Positions 8,347 to 16,132 of a stretch of DNA of 58,157 nt are shown here, one piece after another. A program made the position numbers and the translations under genes. Every line of letters begins with the position of its first letter. Positions within the stretch are counted from its first letter, which is position 1. The notes under the pieces were generated by a model. The model saw only the letters and a list, made by a program, of their open reading frames with translations, searched no databases and had not been told where the DNA came from. The stretch spans positions 1 through 58,157 of the forward strand of contig JAJPII010000005.1 in NCBI GenBank assembly GCA_021324825.1, written 5' to 3'. The stretch comes from Spartobacteria bacterium (GTDB lineage Bacteria > Verrucomicrobiota > Verrucomicrobiia > Chthoniobacterales > Chthoniobacteraceae).

Positions 8347-8886
8347 ATGACAACTACTGCCGCCGTCAGCCCAGACGCCACCATGCGCGAAATCCTGGAG
8401 GTTTTCCCGGGCGCCCAGCGCGCTCTTTTCAGGAAATACCACATAGGGGGGTGCAGCAGTTGCGGCTTCCGCCCGGACGAGACGCTCGCCCAGGTTTGCG
8501 CCCGCAGCGGCGGTCTTTCGCCCGCGGAGGCGCTGAACCACATCCAAACCAGCCACGAGGCCGACCTGAAGTTCCAGGTCTCGCCCGCCGATCTTGCCCG
8601 CGAAAAAGACGCGGTAAAGCTGCTCGACATAAGGACGCGGGAGGAGTTTGACGCCGCCCGCATCGAAGGCGCGACTTTTTTCACCCAGGAATTGATGCAG
8701 GAGATCCTTTCCAAATGGAACCCCGCGGAAGCGATGGTCATGATCGACCACCAGGGGGTGCGCGCCATGGATGCGGCGGCCTTTTTCGCCGGGCACGGTT
8801 TCACGAACGTCAAGGTCCTGCGCGGCGGCATCGACGCCTGGAGCGTGGAAGTCGATCCCTCTGTCCCGCGCTACCATCTTGAATAA
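8347..8886 (+). CDS. DUF1858 / rhodanese-like domain fusion, catalytic Cys absent
   Basis: A 179-residue protein. Residues about 10-55 match the DUF1858 style (ILEVFPGAQRALFRKYHIGGC with CSSC). Residues about 75-175 form a rhodanese fold (LLDIRTREEFDAARIEGA). The active-site loop, normally CRSGxR, reads DHQGVR, so the sulfur-carrying Cys is replaced by Asp134 and sulfurtransferase activity is unlikely. The CxxC of the first domain could still bind metal or sulfur. It leads an operon with sufU and sufT, which suggests a role in Fe-S cluster assembly, perhaps as a scaffold or adaptor. The start is the ATG right after a start-proximal promoter. Confidence 0.85.
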   Translation: MTTTAAVSPDATMREILEVFPGAQRALFRKYHIGGCSSCGFRPDETLAQVCARSGGLSPAEALNHIQTSHEADLKFQVSPADLAREKDAVKLLDIRTREEFDAARIEGATFFTQELMQEILSKWNPAEAMVMIDHQGVRAMDAAAFFAGHGFTNVKVLRGGIDAWSVEVDPSVPRYHLE

Positions 8887-8896
8887 CCGATCTCCA

Positions 8897-9361
8897 ATGA
8901 GCGACCTGCAACAGCGCATCGAAGACGCCGTCCAGAACCCGCGAAACCTGGGCGAGATGGAAAACGCGGACGCCGTCGGCACGGTGGGCAGCCCCGATTG
9001 CGGGGATATGTTAAGGATGTGGGTGAAATTCAAGGAGCAGGACGGCGTCAAGGTCATCGACCGCGCGACCTTCCAGACCTTTGGATGCCAGACGGCCATC
9101 GCGGTCGCCAGCGTCGCCACGGAACTCATCGCGGGCAAAACCGTGGACGAAGCGCTCGCCCTTTCCGGCGAGGAATTGTCCTCCCCGCTCGGGCCGCTGC
9201 CGCCCATGAAAATCCATTGCGCGCAACTCGTGGAGAGCGCCCTCCGTTCGGCCCTTGCCCAAGACCGGGAGGGACCCGCCGCGCCCGCGCCCGCGCAAAC
9301 GCCGGGGCTGCTGGAGCAATTCCAGGCGCCGCAAACCGCCCGCAAGGTTATTTTAAAATGA
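8897..9361 (+). CDS. sufU: SufU/NifU N-terminal-type Fe-S scaffold or sulfur-transfer protein
   Basis: A 154-residue member of the IscU/SufU family, which receives sulfur from a cysteine desulfurase and helps build Fe-S clusters. The three conserved cysteines are present as Cys35 (PDCGD), Cys64 (FGCQTA) and Cys108 (IHCAQL). A low-complexity Ala/Pro tail follows residue 125. The start was set at ATG 8897, ten bases after the rhodanese stop. The stop overlaps the sufT start by four bases. No sufS, sufB or sufC is nearby, so the partner desulfurase must be encoded elsewhere. Confidence 0.88.
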   Translation: MSDLQQRIEDAVQNPRNLGEMENADAVGTVGSPDCGDMLRMWVKFKEQDGVKVIDRATFQTFGCQTAIAVASVATELIAGKTVDEALALSGEELSSPLGPLPPMKIHCAQLVESALRSALAQDREGPAAPAPAQTPGLLEQFQAPQTARKVILK

Positions 9362-9918
9362 TGCACGAGAACACCGAGATAACGTTGAGCCGCGACTGCG
9401 CCGCCATCCAGATACCGAGCGGGGTGGAAGTAACCCTTCCCGCTGGAACGAAAACCCTCATCACGCAATCGCTGGGCGGCAGCTACACCGTCGCCACGGA
9501 TCGGGGGCTTGCGAGGATCGCCGACAAGGACGCCGACGCGCTGGGCCTCCAGCCCGCCGCCGTCGCAGCCGCGCCCGCGGGTGAAGCCGGGCAGGCCAGC
9601 GAGGTCAACGAAAAAGCGGTCTGGGATCAGCTCAAGACGTGTTACGACCCGGAAATCCCCGTCAATATCGTCGACCTCGGCTTGATCTACGATTGCAGCG
9701 TCAGCCCGGACGCCGCCGCGGGCGGCGCGAGGGTGGATGTAAAGATGACCCTCACCGCGCCGGGTTGCGGCATGGGCCCGACCCTGGCCGCCGAAGCCCG
9801 GAGCAAAATCCTGAGCGTCCCCGGCGTCAACGACGCGGACGTCGAACTGGTCTGGGACCCGCCCTGGAACCCCGACATGATCAGCGAAGCCGGGAAAATG
9901 AAGCTCGGGATGATCTAA
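9358..9918 (+). CDS. sufT: SufT-like Fe-S assembly factor (MIP18/DUF59 family)
   Basis: A 186-residue protein whose C-terminal 100 residues are a MIP18/DUF59 domain (CYDPEIPVNIVDLGLIYD, then TAPGCGMGP with the family cysteine, ending in WNPDMIS). The N-terminal 80 residues, with SGVEVTLPAGT, match the extra domain of SufT, an auxiliary factor for Fe-S protein maturation. The start ATG overlaps the sufU stop (ATGA); a second in-frame ATG follows immediately. Translational coupling with sufU supports a joint role. A degenerate palindromic repeat begins directly after the stop. Confidence 0.9.
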   Translation: MMHENTEITLSRDCAAIQIPSGVEVTLPAGTKTLITQSLGGSYTVATDRGLARIADKDADALGLQPAAVAAAPAGEAGQASEVNEKAVWDQLKTCYDPEIPVNIVDLGLIYDCSVSPDAAAGGARVDVKMTLTAPGCGMGPTLAAEARSKILSVPGVNDADVELVWDPPWNPDMISEAGKMKLGMI

Positions 9919-9988
9919 GGCGGTTGTGTCATGCACTTTGCCCGTTCTTGGTTGCTCTTCGTTGTCGAAGCAGTTGTGTCAGCCGCCT
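9919..9988. repeat. Dispersed intergenic repeat, copy A
   Basis: This starts one base after the sufT stop. It contains TCATGCACTTTGCCCG (9929-9944) and ends TGTGTCAGCCGCCT, matching in order the copies at 29130, 46230, 49519 and 52428. Its ends are partly complementary (GGCGG against CCGCC). Such a position suggests a REP-like or terminator-associated element. Confidence 0.7.
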
Positions 9989-10099
9989 AAACACCTGGAA
10001 CGGCTTGCCGCTTTGGCGTTGCCTCCCGCTCCCAGGCGGCAACGACAGGGAGCGCGGGTGGCGACGAAACCAACGGCGGATTTGTCTAAAAATACAGGG

Positions 10100-10127
10100 T
10101 TGCGTCGCCCGCGCGGCCGCCTATAGT
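10100..10127 (+). promoter_or_regulatory. Promoter of the small basic protein gene
   Basis: TTGCGT (10100-10105), a 16-base spacer and TATAGT (10122-10127). The ATG at 10140 lies 12 bases past the -10, so the transcript leader would be about 6 bases. No Shine-Dalgarno is present. Confidence 0.5.
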
Positions 10128-10139
10128 TCGACCTCCCGT

Positions 10140-10295
10140 ATGTCACAGCACCGAAGCCTGAAAGGCGCCAGCAAGATCGCCGCCAAACGCAACGTCCTCA
10201 AGCGCTTTGAGCGCGTGGAAGTCCTCAAGAAACGCGGCCAGTTCAAGGATGGCGACAAGGTCATCGGCCTTCGCAAGACCAAGCCGGACGTTTAG
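10140..10295 (+). CDS. Small basic protein (Verrucomicrobia/Chlamydiae type)
   Basis: A 51-residue, lysine- and arginine-rich protein (MSQHRSLKGASKIAAKRNVL... then RGQFKDGDKVIGLRKTKP). It matches what I recall as the conserved small basic protein family of Verrucomicrobia and Chlamydiae. Charge and size suggest binding to RNA or the ribosome, but I know of no proven function. The start is the only sensible ATG and lies 12 bases past a good promoter. It lies upstream of the squalene-hopene cyclase, which has its own promoter, so the two need not be linked. Confidence 0.8.
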   Translation: MSQHRSLKGASKIAAKRNVLKRFERVEVLKKRGQFKDGDKVIGLRKTKPDV

Positions 10296-10350
10296 GCGCC
10301 GCATGTTGGCCGCCGCCCTCCACGGTTTCCGGCGTGGGGATGACGACGGG

Positions 10351-10378
10351 TTGACAGCCGAGGATCGACGGCTAATAT
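10351..10378 (+). promoter_or_regulatory. Near-consensus promoter of squalene-hopene cyclase
   Basis: TTGACA (10351-10356, perfect -35), a 16-base spacer, TAATAT (10373-10378). The -10 ends 8 bases before the ATG at 10387, and the region between lacks a Shine-Dalgarno. This predicts a leaderless mRNA and fixes the cyclase start. Confidence 0.65.
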
Positions 10379-10386
10379 CGGGCGGC

Positions 10387-12366
10387 ATGCGACCTCAGCA
10401 GCGCCATGTGATTGACGCCGAATCCGTCGAAGACGGAGGGGGCGTCCCAGATGTACGGGAAGGCATCCGCCTGGCCCAGCAGAATCTCCTGCGTCTCCAG
10501 CACCCGGAAGGGTATTGGGTGGGCGAACTGATGGTCGACGCCACGCTCTGCGCCGATTACATCCTCTACATGCATTGGGCGGAGAAGGTGGACGCCGTTC
10601 TCCAGGAGAAATGCGTCCAGCATATTCGCGCCAGGCAGAAGGAGGATGGCGGCTGGAATATTTATTACGGCGGCCCCAGCGAGATAAACGCCTCCGTAAA
10701 AGCGTACTTCGCGCTGAAGCTCGCGGGCGATTCCCCGTCGGACCCCTGGATGTCCGAGGCCCGCGCCACCATCCTGCGGCTGGGCGGCATCCCGCACATG
10801 AACACCTACGCGAAGCTGTACCTCGCGTTGCTGGGCCAGTTCCCCTGGAAATACCTGCCGACCATCCCCGTGGAATTCATCCTCCTGCCGGACTGGCTCT
10901 TCTTCAATGTGTACGAGATGTCCTCCTGGAGCCGGGCGATGCTCATGCCGCTGGCCATCATCAACCATTTCAAGCCGACCCGGTTCCTCCCCGCGGACAA
11001 GCAACTCCACGAGCTTTACCCCGCCGGCACGGAAAACAACGACTTCACGATGCGGCGCGACCACCGCCTCCTGACGTGGCGGAATTTTTTCCTGCGGTGC
11101 GACTCCCTGTTGAAGCTGCACGAGAACACCCCGTGGAAACCGCTCCGCCAGGCGGCCCTCGAAAAGGCCGAGCAGTGGATGGTCGAGCGGATGGGCGAAG
11201 GCTCCGACGGCCTCGCCGCGGTCTTCCCGGCGATGCTGAACTCCATCATCGCCCTCAAGACCCTCGGGTATTCGGAGGATAACCCCATCCTGGCGAAGGC
11301 GATCCATGATTTCCAGGGGTTGTTCGTCGAGGATCCCCACGACTTTCGCATCCAGCCGTGCCTTTCCCCGGTGTGGGATACCGCGATCAACATCGTCGCC
11401 CTCGTCGAGTCGGGCGTCGAAGCCGATCATCCCGATGTCCGCCGCGCTTCGAAGTGGCTGGAGAAGAAGGAAGTCCTCATGAAAGGGGACTGGAGTCTGA
11501 AAAACGCGCATCCCGAGGCCAGCGGCTGGGCGTTCGAGTTCAACAACGTCCACTACCCGGACACGGATGACACCGCCATGGTGCTCATGGGATTGCGTCT
11601 CGTGAAGCCCGAGGACGCCCAGGCGAACGAGCGGATGTTCGAGCGGGCGCTGGCGTGGCTGCTGAGTTTCCAGTGCCGCAACGGCGGTTGGGGGGCGTTC
11701 GACAAGGAAGTGACGAAAAACTGGCTCGAAGACGTGCCGTTCGCCGACCATAACGCGATCCTCGACCCGACTTGCAGCGATCTCACGGGCAGGATTCTCG
11801 AACTGCTCGGCTATATCGGCTTTGACCGGGCGGATCGCCGGGTCGAGCGCGCGGTGGAATATCTCCGGCGCACGCAGGAGGACGACGGCTCCTGGTATGG
11901 GCGCTGGGGCGTCAATTACATCTACGGCGCCTGGCAGGTTCTCCGCGGTCTGCGCGCCATGGGCCTCAACATGAAGGAGGACTGGATATTGCGCGCCCGC
12001 GACTGGCTGGAAAGCTGCCAGAACGAGGACGGCGGCTGGGGCGAAACGTGCGCCACGTACGACGACCCTTCGCTCAAGGGCAAGGGCGAGAGCACGCCGT
12101 CCCAGACGAGTTGGGCGCTCATGGGCCTGTGCGCCTGCGACGATCTCGACCGCCCGCGCATTCGCAAGGGGATCAACTACCTCCTGCGCACGCAGAACTG
12201 CGACGGCTCATGGTACGAGCCCCAGACGACCGGCACCGGTTTCCCGAAGGTCTTCTACCTCAAGTACGACATGTACAGGAACAACTGGCCGCTGCTCGCC
12301 CTCGCCACTTACGAGAACTACAAGGCCGGCCTCTTCCACCGGCAGAGCTTCTACCGCTGCCGCTGA
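10387..12366 (+). CDS. shc: Squalene-hopene cyclase
   Basis: It cyclises squalene to hopene/hopanol, the core step of hopanoid synthesis, as a membrane-associated (monotopic) enzyme. The 659 residues fit the family. The catalytic acid motif DTDD is at residues 392-395 (HYPDTDDTAM). Multiple QW repeats are visible, for example QKEDGGW, QCRNGGWGAF, QEDDGSWYGRW, QNEDGGWGE and QNCDGSWYE. The start at 10387 is fixed by a near-consensus promoter 8 bases upstream. No squalene-synthesis genes (hpnCDE) flank it. Its last 16 bases overlap the end of the convergent gene at 12351. Confidence 0.97.
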   Translation: MRPQQRHVIDAESVEDGGGVPDVREGIRLAQQNLLRLQHPEGYWVGELMVDATLCADYILYMHWAEKVDAVLQEKCVQHIRARQKEDGGWNIYYGGPSEINASVKAYFALKLAGDSPSDPWMSEARATILRLGGIPHMNTYAKLYLALLGQFPWKYLPTIPVEFILLPDWLFFNVYEMSSWSRAMLMPLAIINHFKPTRFLPADKQLHELYPAGTENNDFTMRRDHRLLTWRNFFLRCDSLLKLHENTPWKPLRQAALEKAEQWMVERMGEGSDGLAAVFPAMLNSIIALKTLGYSEDNPILAKAIHDFQGLFVEDPHDFRIQPCLSPVWDTAINIVALVESGVEADHPDVRRASKWLEKKEVLMKGDWSLKNAHPEASGWAFEFNNVHYPDTDDTAMVLMGLRLVKPEDAQANERMFERALAWLLSFQCRNGGWGAFDKEVTKNWLEDVPFADHNAILDPTCSDLTGRILELLGYIGFDRADRRVERAVEYLRRTQEDDGSWYGRWGVNYIYGAWQVLRGLRAMGLNMKEDWILRARDWLESCQNEDGGWGETCATYDDPSLKGKGESTPSQTSWALMGLCACDDLDRPRIRKGINYLLRTQNCDGSWYEPQTTGTGFPKVFYLKYDMYRNNWPLLALATYENYKAGLFHRQSFYRCR

Positions 12367-12767
12367 GAAACGGGCGGGCGAGTCAATTCGTCCTTCGTAA
12401 AGTCCCAGGAGGTGAACCAATCCTCCCGGATCGTCAGGACGACCGTCTCGGCCGGGGTCGCGGGCGTGAACGGGACATATTTCCCCGCGTGCCGCGTGAT
12501 GAAAGCGCTGGTTTCCTCCTTCAGGACTCCGGCGGCCTTCAAGTCCTCCAGCGTGAGCGGCTTGTAGTCCGACCTGCCGTGGAAATATTCCCTGAATTCG
12601 GTTTCGACCGCGCGCAATCCCGTCGCGAATACCTGGCCTTCGCTATACCTCTGTTCCACATGCGCGGCGTTGTAAACCCACCAGCCCAGAAACCAGAGCG
12701 GCAGCAGAACGACAGGCGAAAAGACGAGGGCGAAGAGCACCCTCTGTTTGGTTGATTTGTCCGGCAT
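12351..12767 (-). CDS. Membrane-anchored hypothetical protein
   Basis: I do not recognise this 138-residue protein. It has a short basic N-terminus (MPDKSTKQR), one strong transmembrane segment at residues about 10-33 (FALVFSPVVLLPLWFLGWW) and a soluble remainder with mixed charge. By the positive-inside rule the C-terminal part should face the periplasm. Its ATG overlaps the manA stop by one base (TGATG), so it is the downstream member of a manA operon. Its 3' end runs 16 bases into the convergent squalene-hopene cyclase gene. Confidence 0.7.
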   Translation of the reverse strand: MPDKSTKQRVLFALVFSPVVLLPLWFLGWWVYNAAHVEQRYSEGQVFATGLRAVETEFREYFHGRSDYKPLTLEDLKAAGVLKEETSAFITRHAGKYVPFTPATPAETVVLTIREDWFTSWDFTKDELTRPPVSQRQR

Positions 12768-13714
12768 CAGCCCGGGATCGTAATCCGCAACACGCTTGCG
12801 GAGCCGCCTGCGGGAACCAGCGCGCGGTCATCCTGCGAGGCGGAGACAAGGAACAATTCGCCCGGCTTGAACCGGCGTTTGGCGCAAAGCAGATCGCCTT
12901 CCAGGCACGCGAAAAGCGCGAACGTATCCGGCCCGCAGGCTTCCCGGGCGTGCTCCAGGCTCCATTTTTCCACGCGGAAATATTCGCACTCCACCACCAG
13001 TTCGCCCTTCATCTCCTGGAGCGCGGGTTCCACGTCGTTGAAGTCGATGGAGCGCAGCGATTCCTCGATGTGGAGCTGCCGCGGCTTGCCGTCCAGGCCC
13101 GTCCGGTTCCAGTCGAATACGCGGTAGGTCGTGTCGCTGTTCTGCTGGATTTCGATGATGAGATTCCCCGCCCCGATGGCATGCACCCGCCCGCTGGGGA
13201 TGAAGATCGCGTCGCCCGCTTTCACTTCTATCCGGTGCAGTTTGTCGGCCACGTCCCCCGTGTCCAGGGCGCGCTCGAAATCGGCCCGGCCCACTCCGGG
13301 CTTGAAACCGGCGAAGAGGTCGGCGTCGAGCCTGGCTTCGACCACATACCACATTTCGGTCTTTGGCTCGCCGTTCAGCTCCGGGGCCACTTTCGCCGGG
13401 GGATGCACTTGCACGGAGAGCCGCTCCTGGCAGTCGAGTATCTTGAGCAGCAGGGGAAACCGCGGCGACTCCGAGTCGAAGCGCGTCCCGAACACCGGTT
13501 CGCGCATCCGCTCCCATATCTCGTGCAGCGTCATCCCCTTCAGAATCCCGGCGTGGACGACGCTTTGCGCCTCCTCGCGGTCGACGACTTCCCAGGACTC
13601 CCCGATCCGCGTCCCCGCCGGCAGCGTTTTGTGAAACACCGCCTCGAGCTGCCGCCCGCCCCAGACGCGCTCCATGTAAAGCGGCTCAAAAACAATCGGT
13701 TCGTCGATATGCAT
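12767..13714 (-). CDS. manA: Mannose-6-phosphate isomerase, class I
   Basis: This cytoplasmic zinc enzyme interconverts mannose-6-phosphate and fructose-6-phosphate, feeding GDP-mannose or mannose use. The zinc ligands are visible as Gln and His in SVQVHPP, Glu in KTEMWYV and His in SGRVHAIG. The short Bacillus-type length (315 residues) fits. The start at 13714 has GAGGA about six bases upstream; an in-frame ATG at 13738 is the alternative. It is divergent from the prephenate dehydratase-like gene, with about 50 bases between. Confidence 0.93.
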   Translation of the reverse strand: MHIDEPIVFEPLYMERVWGGRQLEAVFHKTLPAGTRIGESWEVVDREEAQSVVHAGILKGMTLHEIWERMREPVFGTRFDSESPRFPLLLKILDCQERLSVQVHPPAKVAPELNGEPKTEMWYVVEARLDADLFAGFKPGVGRADFERALDTGDVADKLHRIEVKAGDAIFIPSGRVHAIGAGNLIIEIQQNSDTTYRVFDWNRTGLDGKPRQLHIEESLRSIDFNDVEPALQEMKGELVVECEYFRVEKWSLEHAREACGPDTFALFACLEGDLLCAKRRFKPGELFLVSASQDDRALVPAGGSASVLRITIPG

Positions 13715-13763
13715 ATAATTCCTCGCCTTTGCAACCATACCGGATACCGTCCCGGAGAAGGAA

Positions 13764-14576
13764 ATGAAAGTCTTCTATCTCGGTCCTCCGAAAACGTTCT
13801 CGGAGCGCGCCGCCGAGATTCTTTCCAGGGATGTCCGCATCCCCGAGCCGAATTTTCAAAGGGTGGCGCTGCAAACCGCCCAAACGCCGGGCGCGGGAGG
13901 CGTCCTTCCCTACTATAATCTTCTCGAAGGGCTGATCCAAGAGTCTCTCGATCTGATTTACGAATACAAGTTCACTATTCATAACGCATGCCGGGTTCCC
14001 GTTGAGCTTTGCATAGGCGGTTTCGAGGGCAAAACCATCCATTCCCACACGAAGGCGCTGGCGCAATGTTCCGACTACCTGGGAGAAAATTTCCCCGAAG
14101 CCGCCCTTCTGCCCGAGGCGAGCACGGCGGACGCCGCCCGGTTGGTTCGGGCCGCGGGCCGCGGCATGGCGATCGCCAGCCGGGCGGCGCTCGCCGAGCA
14201 AGGGTTGGATGTCCTCGAGGCGGATATCGGGAATCGCAGGCACGGGCGGCGGAATTTCACCGACTTCCTGCTTGTCTCCGCGGACCCGGCGCCGCCCGCG
14301 GGCGAAGGGCCGTTTCGCACGATGGTCGCCATCACTCCGCCCACGGATCGCGTCGGCTTGCTCGCCGAGATTCTTTCCGTGATACGGGAGAACCACCTGA
14401 ACATCGCGAAAATCCATTCCCGGCCCGCCATCGACCTGGTCGAGATGGCTATCGAGCCGCAGATGTTTTATTTGGAGATCATGTCGGACAGAAAGGACAT
14501 CCAGGCCTTGACCGATGCGTTCGGCGAGAACACCGTCCGGATACTCGGCTCCTTCCCCGCGCTGGGGAATTCATGA
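13764..14576 (+). CDS. pheA: Prephenate dehydratase-like protein with ACT domain, altered active site
   Basis: A 270-residue protein with the order of a monofunctional prephenate dehydratase: catalytic domain (FYLGPPKTFSERAA; SHTKALAQC) and a C-terminal ACT domain (DRVGLLAEILSVIRENHLNIAKIHSRP) for phenylalanine feedback. Key motifs are degraded. The usual PIENSTEG reads PYYNLLEG, and the catalytic TRF reads TDF (Thr166-Asp167-Phe168), so the arginine is missing. It may be a specialised or regulatory homologue rather than a standard PheA. A good Shine-Dalgarno (GGAGAAGG) supports the start. The stop overlaps the tyrA start (ATGA), implying coupling. The symbol is given with caution. Confidence 0.75.
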   Translation: MKVFYLGPPKTFSERAAEILSRDVRIPEPNFQRVALQTAQTPGAGGVLPYYNLLEGLIQESLDLIYEYKFTIHNACRVPVELCIGGFEGKTIHSHTKALAQCSDYLGENFPEAALLPEASTADAARLVRAAGRGMAIASRAALAEQGLDVLEADIGNRRHGRRNFTDFLLVSADPAPPAGEGPFRTMVAITPPTDRVGLLAEILSVIRENHLNIAKIHSRPAIDLVEMAIEPQMFYLEIMSDRKDIQALTDAFGENTVRILGSFPALGNS

Positions 14577-15340
14577 AGAACTGTCTGGTCATCGGTCGCG
14601 ACGGGAAGTTTGGGTCGATCTTCGCCGGGAAACTGGCGGCGGAAGGGCTTTCCGTCGAGGGCATCGACGTTTCCGCGAGCCGGGAGGAACGGGAAAGCCT
14701 CGCCGCCGCCTCGGATTGCATCGTGCTCTGCGTGCCGGAAGCCGTTGTCATCGAGTCGATCCCGCTGCTCGCCGGTTGCGTGAAACCCGAGGCAGTCATC
14801 GTCGATATCGCGTCCGTCAAATCGCGGATCGGGCAGGCGGTTTCGCAAGCGGGGCTTCGCGCGGCTTATTTGAGCATCCACCCGATGTTCGGCCCGCTCT
14901 CCGACTTCGAGGGGAAGAACATCGGCGTCGTCCCGCTCGGCGGAAACGCGGACCCGTTCATCGCCCTCCTGCAAAAATGGGGCGCGCGACTGACAACCTT
15001 CACCGCCGCGGAGCACGACCGGACCGTGGCGTACGTCCAGGCGATGACGCACGCGGCCATCCTGCAAATGGGCGCCGCCCTGCGGAACGCGGCGGTGCCG
15101 TGGGAGCCGTTGTCGACGCCGGTGCACACCTCCGTGCTCGCATTGTGCGCCCGGATCGTCACAGGCGATCCCTCTCTTTACTGGGACATACAAACCGCGA
15201 ACCCGTTCGCCGCCCAGGCGCGGGACGACTATGCGAACGCCCTGGCCGATCTGTCCGAGATGATCCGGCAATCCGATTACGAAGGCTTCAAGCGGCTCTT
15301 CGCCGACCTGGCGTTTACTTCGCGGCTTCCTTCCGGATAG
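14573..15340 (+). CDS. tyrA: Prephenate dehydrogenase family protein
   Basis: An NAD(P)-dependent enzyme converting prephenate or arogenate towards tyrosine. The N-terminal Rossmann fold begins CLVIGRDGKFGSIFA. The family signature HPMFGP is at about residue 101, and the substrate-region histidines are seen in EHDRTVAYVQAMTH. At 255 residues it is a compact single-domain version without a chorismate mutase or ACT domain. It is translationally coupled to the dehydratase-like gene upstream, giving a phenylalanine/tyrosine pair. Its last 26 bases overlap the convergent START-domain gene. Confidence 0.88.
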   Translation: MKNCLVIGRDGKFGSIFAGKLAAEGLSVEGIDVSASREERESLAAASDCIVLCVPEAVVIESIPLLAGCVKPEAVIVDIASVKSRIGQAVSQAGLRAAYLSIHPMFGPLSDFEGKNIGVVPLGGNADPFIALLQKWGARLTTFTAAEHDRTVAYVQAMTHAAILQMGAALRNAAVPWEPLSTPVHTSVLALCARIVTGDPSLYWDIQTANPFAAQARDDYANALADLSEMIRQSDYEGFKRLFADLAFTSRLPSG

Positions 15341-15920
15341 CCGCGAACATCTTTCCTATGCCGACCTGGTTGGCCTTGTTCGCGATGAAGGAGGGGAGCG
15401 CGCCGCCGCTGTCCGTGTAGATCTGGTAGATCGCGAGCGTCTTGTTGTGGCCGGCCGGCTCCAGCCTCCAGCTTCCTTCGTCCACCGTCACGCGGACGAC
15501 GCCCGGTTTCTCCGGCGGGCCGAGAGCATTCGCCAATTCCCAGCGCGAGATATAAGTCGCGCCCGCCGGGGTCGTTTTGGTCTCGTGCCTGACCCGGAGA
15601 GTGTAGTCGCGGCTAGAACAAAGAGGCGGCGATATCCGCTGATAGCTGATAAACGAGTCGCCCTCGCGCTTCAGGATCGAGCATTCCACCACATAGGGCA
15701 TGAAACGCGTATAGGCGGGCACGTCATCCAGCACGTCGCGCACGGCCTCGGGCTTTGCGTCAACGGAGCCGACCGCCTTGAATTCCTTGATGCTCGATCC
15801 GGTGCGAACGCGGCTGTAGATGGTTACGTCATCCTTCTGGCTGCTCAGCGTCCAATCATCGGCTTGGGCGTGCAAAAGGAGACTGAGGGTGAGAACAACG
15901 AAGGGGAGGGGGGATTTCAT
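15315..15920 (-). CDS. Exported START/SRPBCC-domain protein
   Basis: A 201-residue protein with an N-terminal signal peptide (PFVVLTLSLLLHAQA) followed by a START-like lipid-binding fold (DDVTIYSRVRTGSSIKEFKAVG; VPAYTRFMPYV; WELANALGPP). Homologues bind lipids or other hydrophobic ligands; the ligand here is unknown. I chose the ATG at 15920 because it opens directly into the signal peptide. An in-frame ATG at 15953 would add eleven residues encoded partly by a G-run and would overlap the divergent antitoxin gene. The 3' end overlaps tyrA by 26 bases. Confidence 0.82.
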   Translation of the reverse strand: MKSPLPFVVLTLSLLLHAQADDWTLSSQKDDVTIYSRVRTGSSIKEFKAVGSVDAKPEAVRDVLDDVPAYTRFMPYVVECSILKREGDSFISYQRISPPLCSSRDYTLRVRHETKTTPAGATYISRWELANALGPPEKPGVVRVTVDEGSWRLEPAGHNKTLAIYQIYTDSGGALPSFIANKANQVGIGKMFAAIRKEAAK

Positions 15921-15946
15921 CGGGGGGGGGAAAGAACTTAACATAT

Positions 15947-16075
15947 ATGTCAAGATTTGACATCGCCGCCGTCCTGGAAAAGTTTGTTCGCCAGAAAGTC
16001 GCCCTCGGTGAATATGAAACCGCCAGCGAGGTTGTCCGTGAAGCGGTGCGCCTTCTCAGGCGGTCCGAGCTTTGA
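15947..16075 (+). CDS. Orphan ParD/CC2985-like ribbon-helix-helix antitoxin
   Basis: A 42-residue open frame, MSRFDIAAVLEKFVRQKVAL... ending SEVVREAVRLLRRSEL. The segment GEYETASEVVREAVRLL is the hallmark of ParD-type ribbon-helix-helix antitoxins, which repress their own operon and neutralise ParE toxins. It lacks the usual C-terminal toxin-binding tail (family members are about 80 residues), and no ParE gene follows. It is either a decayed antitoxin or a minimal DNA-binding protein. A TAACAT hexamer lies immediately before the ATG. It sits divergently from the START-domain gene. Confidence 0.65.
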   Translation: MSRFDIAAVLEKFVRQKVALGEYETASEVVREAVRLLRRSEL

Positions 16076-16095
16076 CGGGGGGCGCAGTGCAAATA

Positions 16096-16124
16096 TTGAA
16101 CATATCGTCCTGCGCCGCTATATC
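16096..16124 (+). promoter_or_regulatory. Promoter of yebC
   Basis: TTGAAC (16096-16101), an exact 17-base spacer and TATATC (16119-16124). Only 8 bases separate the -10 from the ATG at 16133, which predicts a leaderless transcript. Confidence 0.6.
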
Positions 16125-16132
16125 TTTCAAAT

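Noticed and set aside
7654..9936. A 760-codon open frame on the minus strand reaching far upstream of psd
   Set aside because: Only the last 210 codons match a known family; the rest is antisense to the rhodanese, sufU and sufT genes and has shadow-type composition typical of G+C-rich DNA.
15921..15930. A run of nine G (and the eight-G run at 58060-58067) as phase-variable tracts
   Set aside because: The first lies just before a chosen start and the second is inside the T arm of the tRNA; neither frame requires them, although 15921-15929 could affect the alternative start at 15953.
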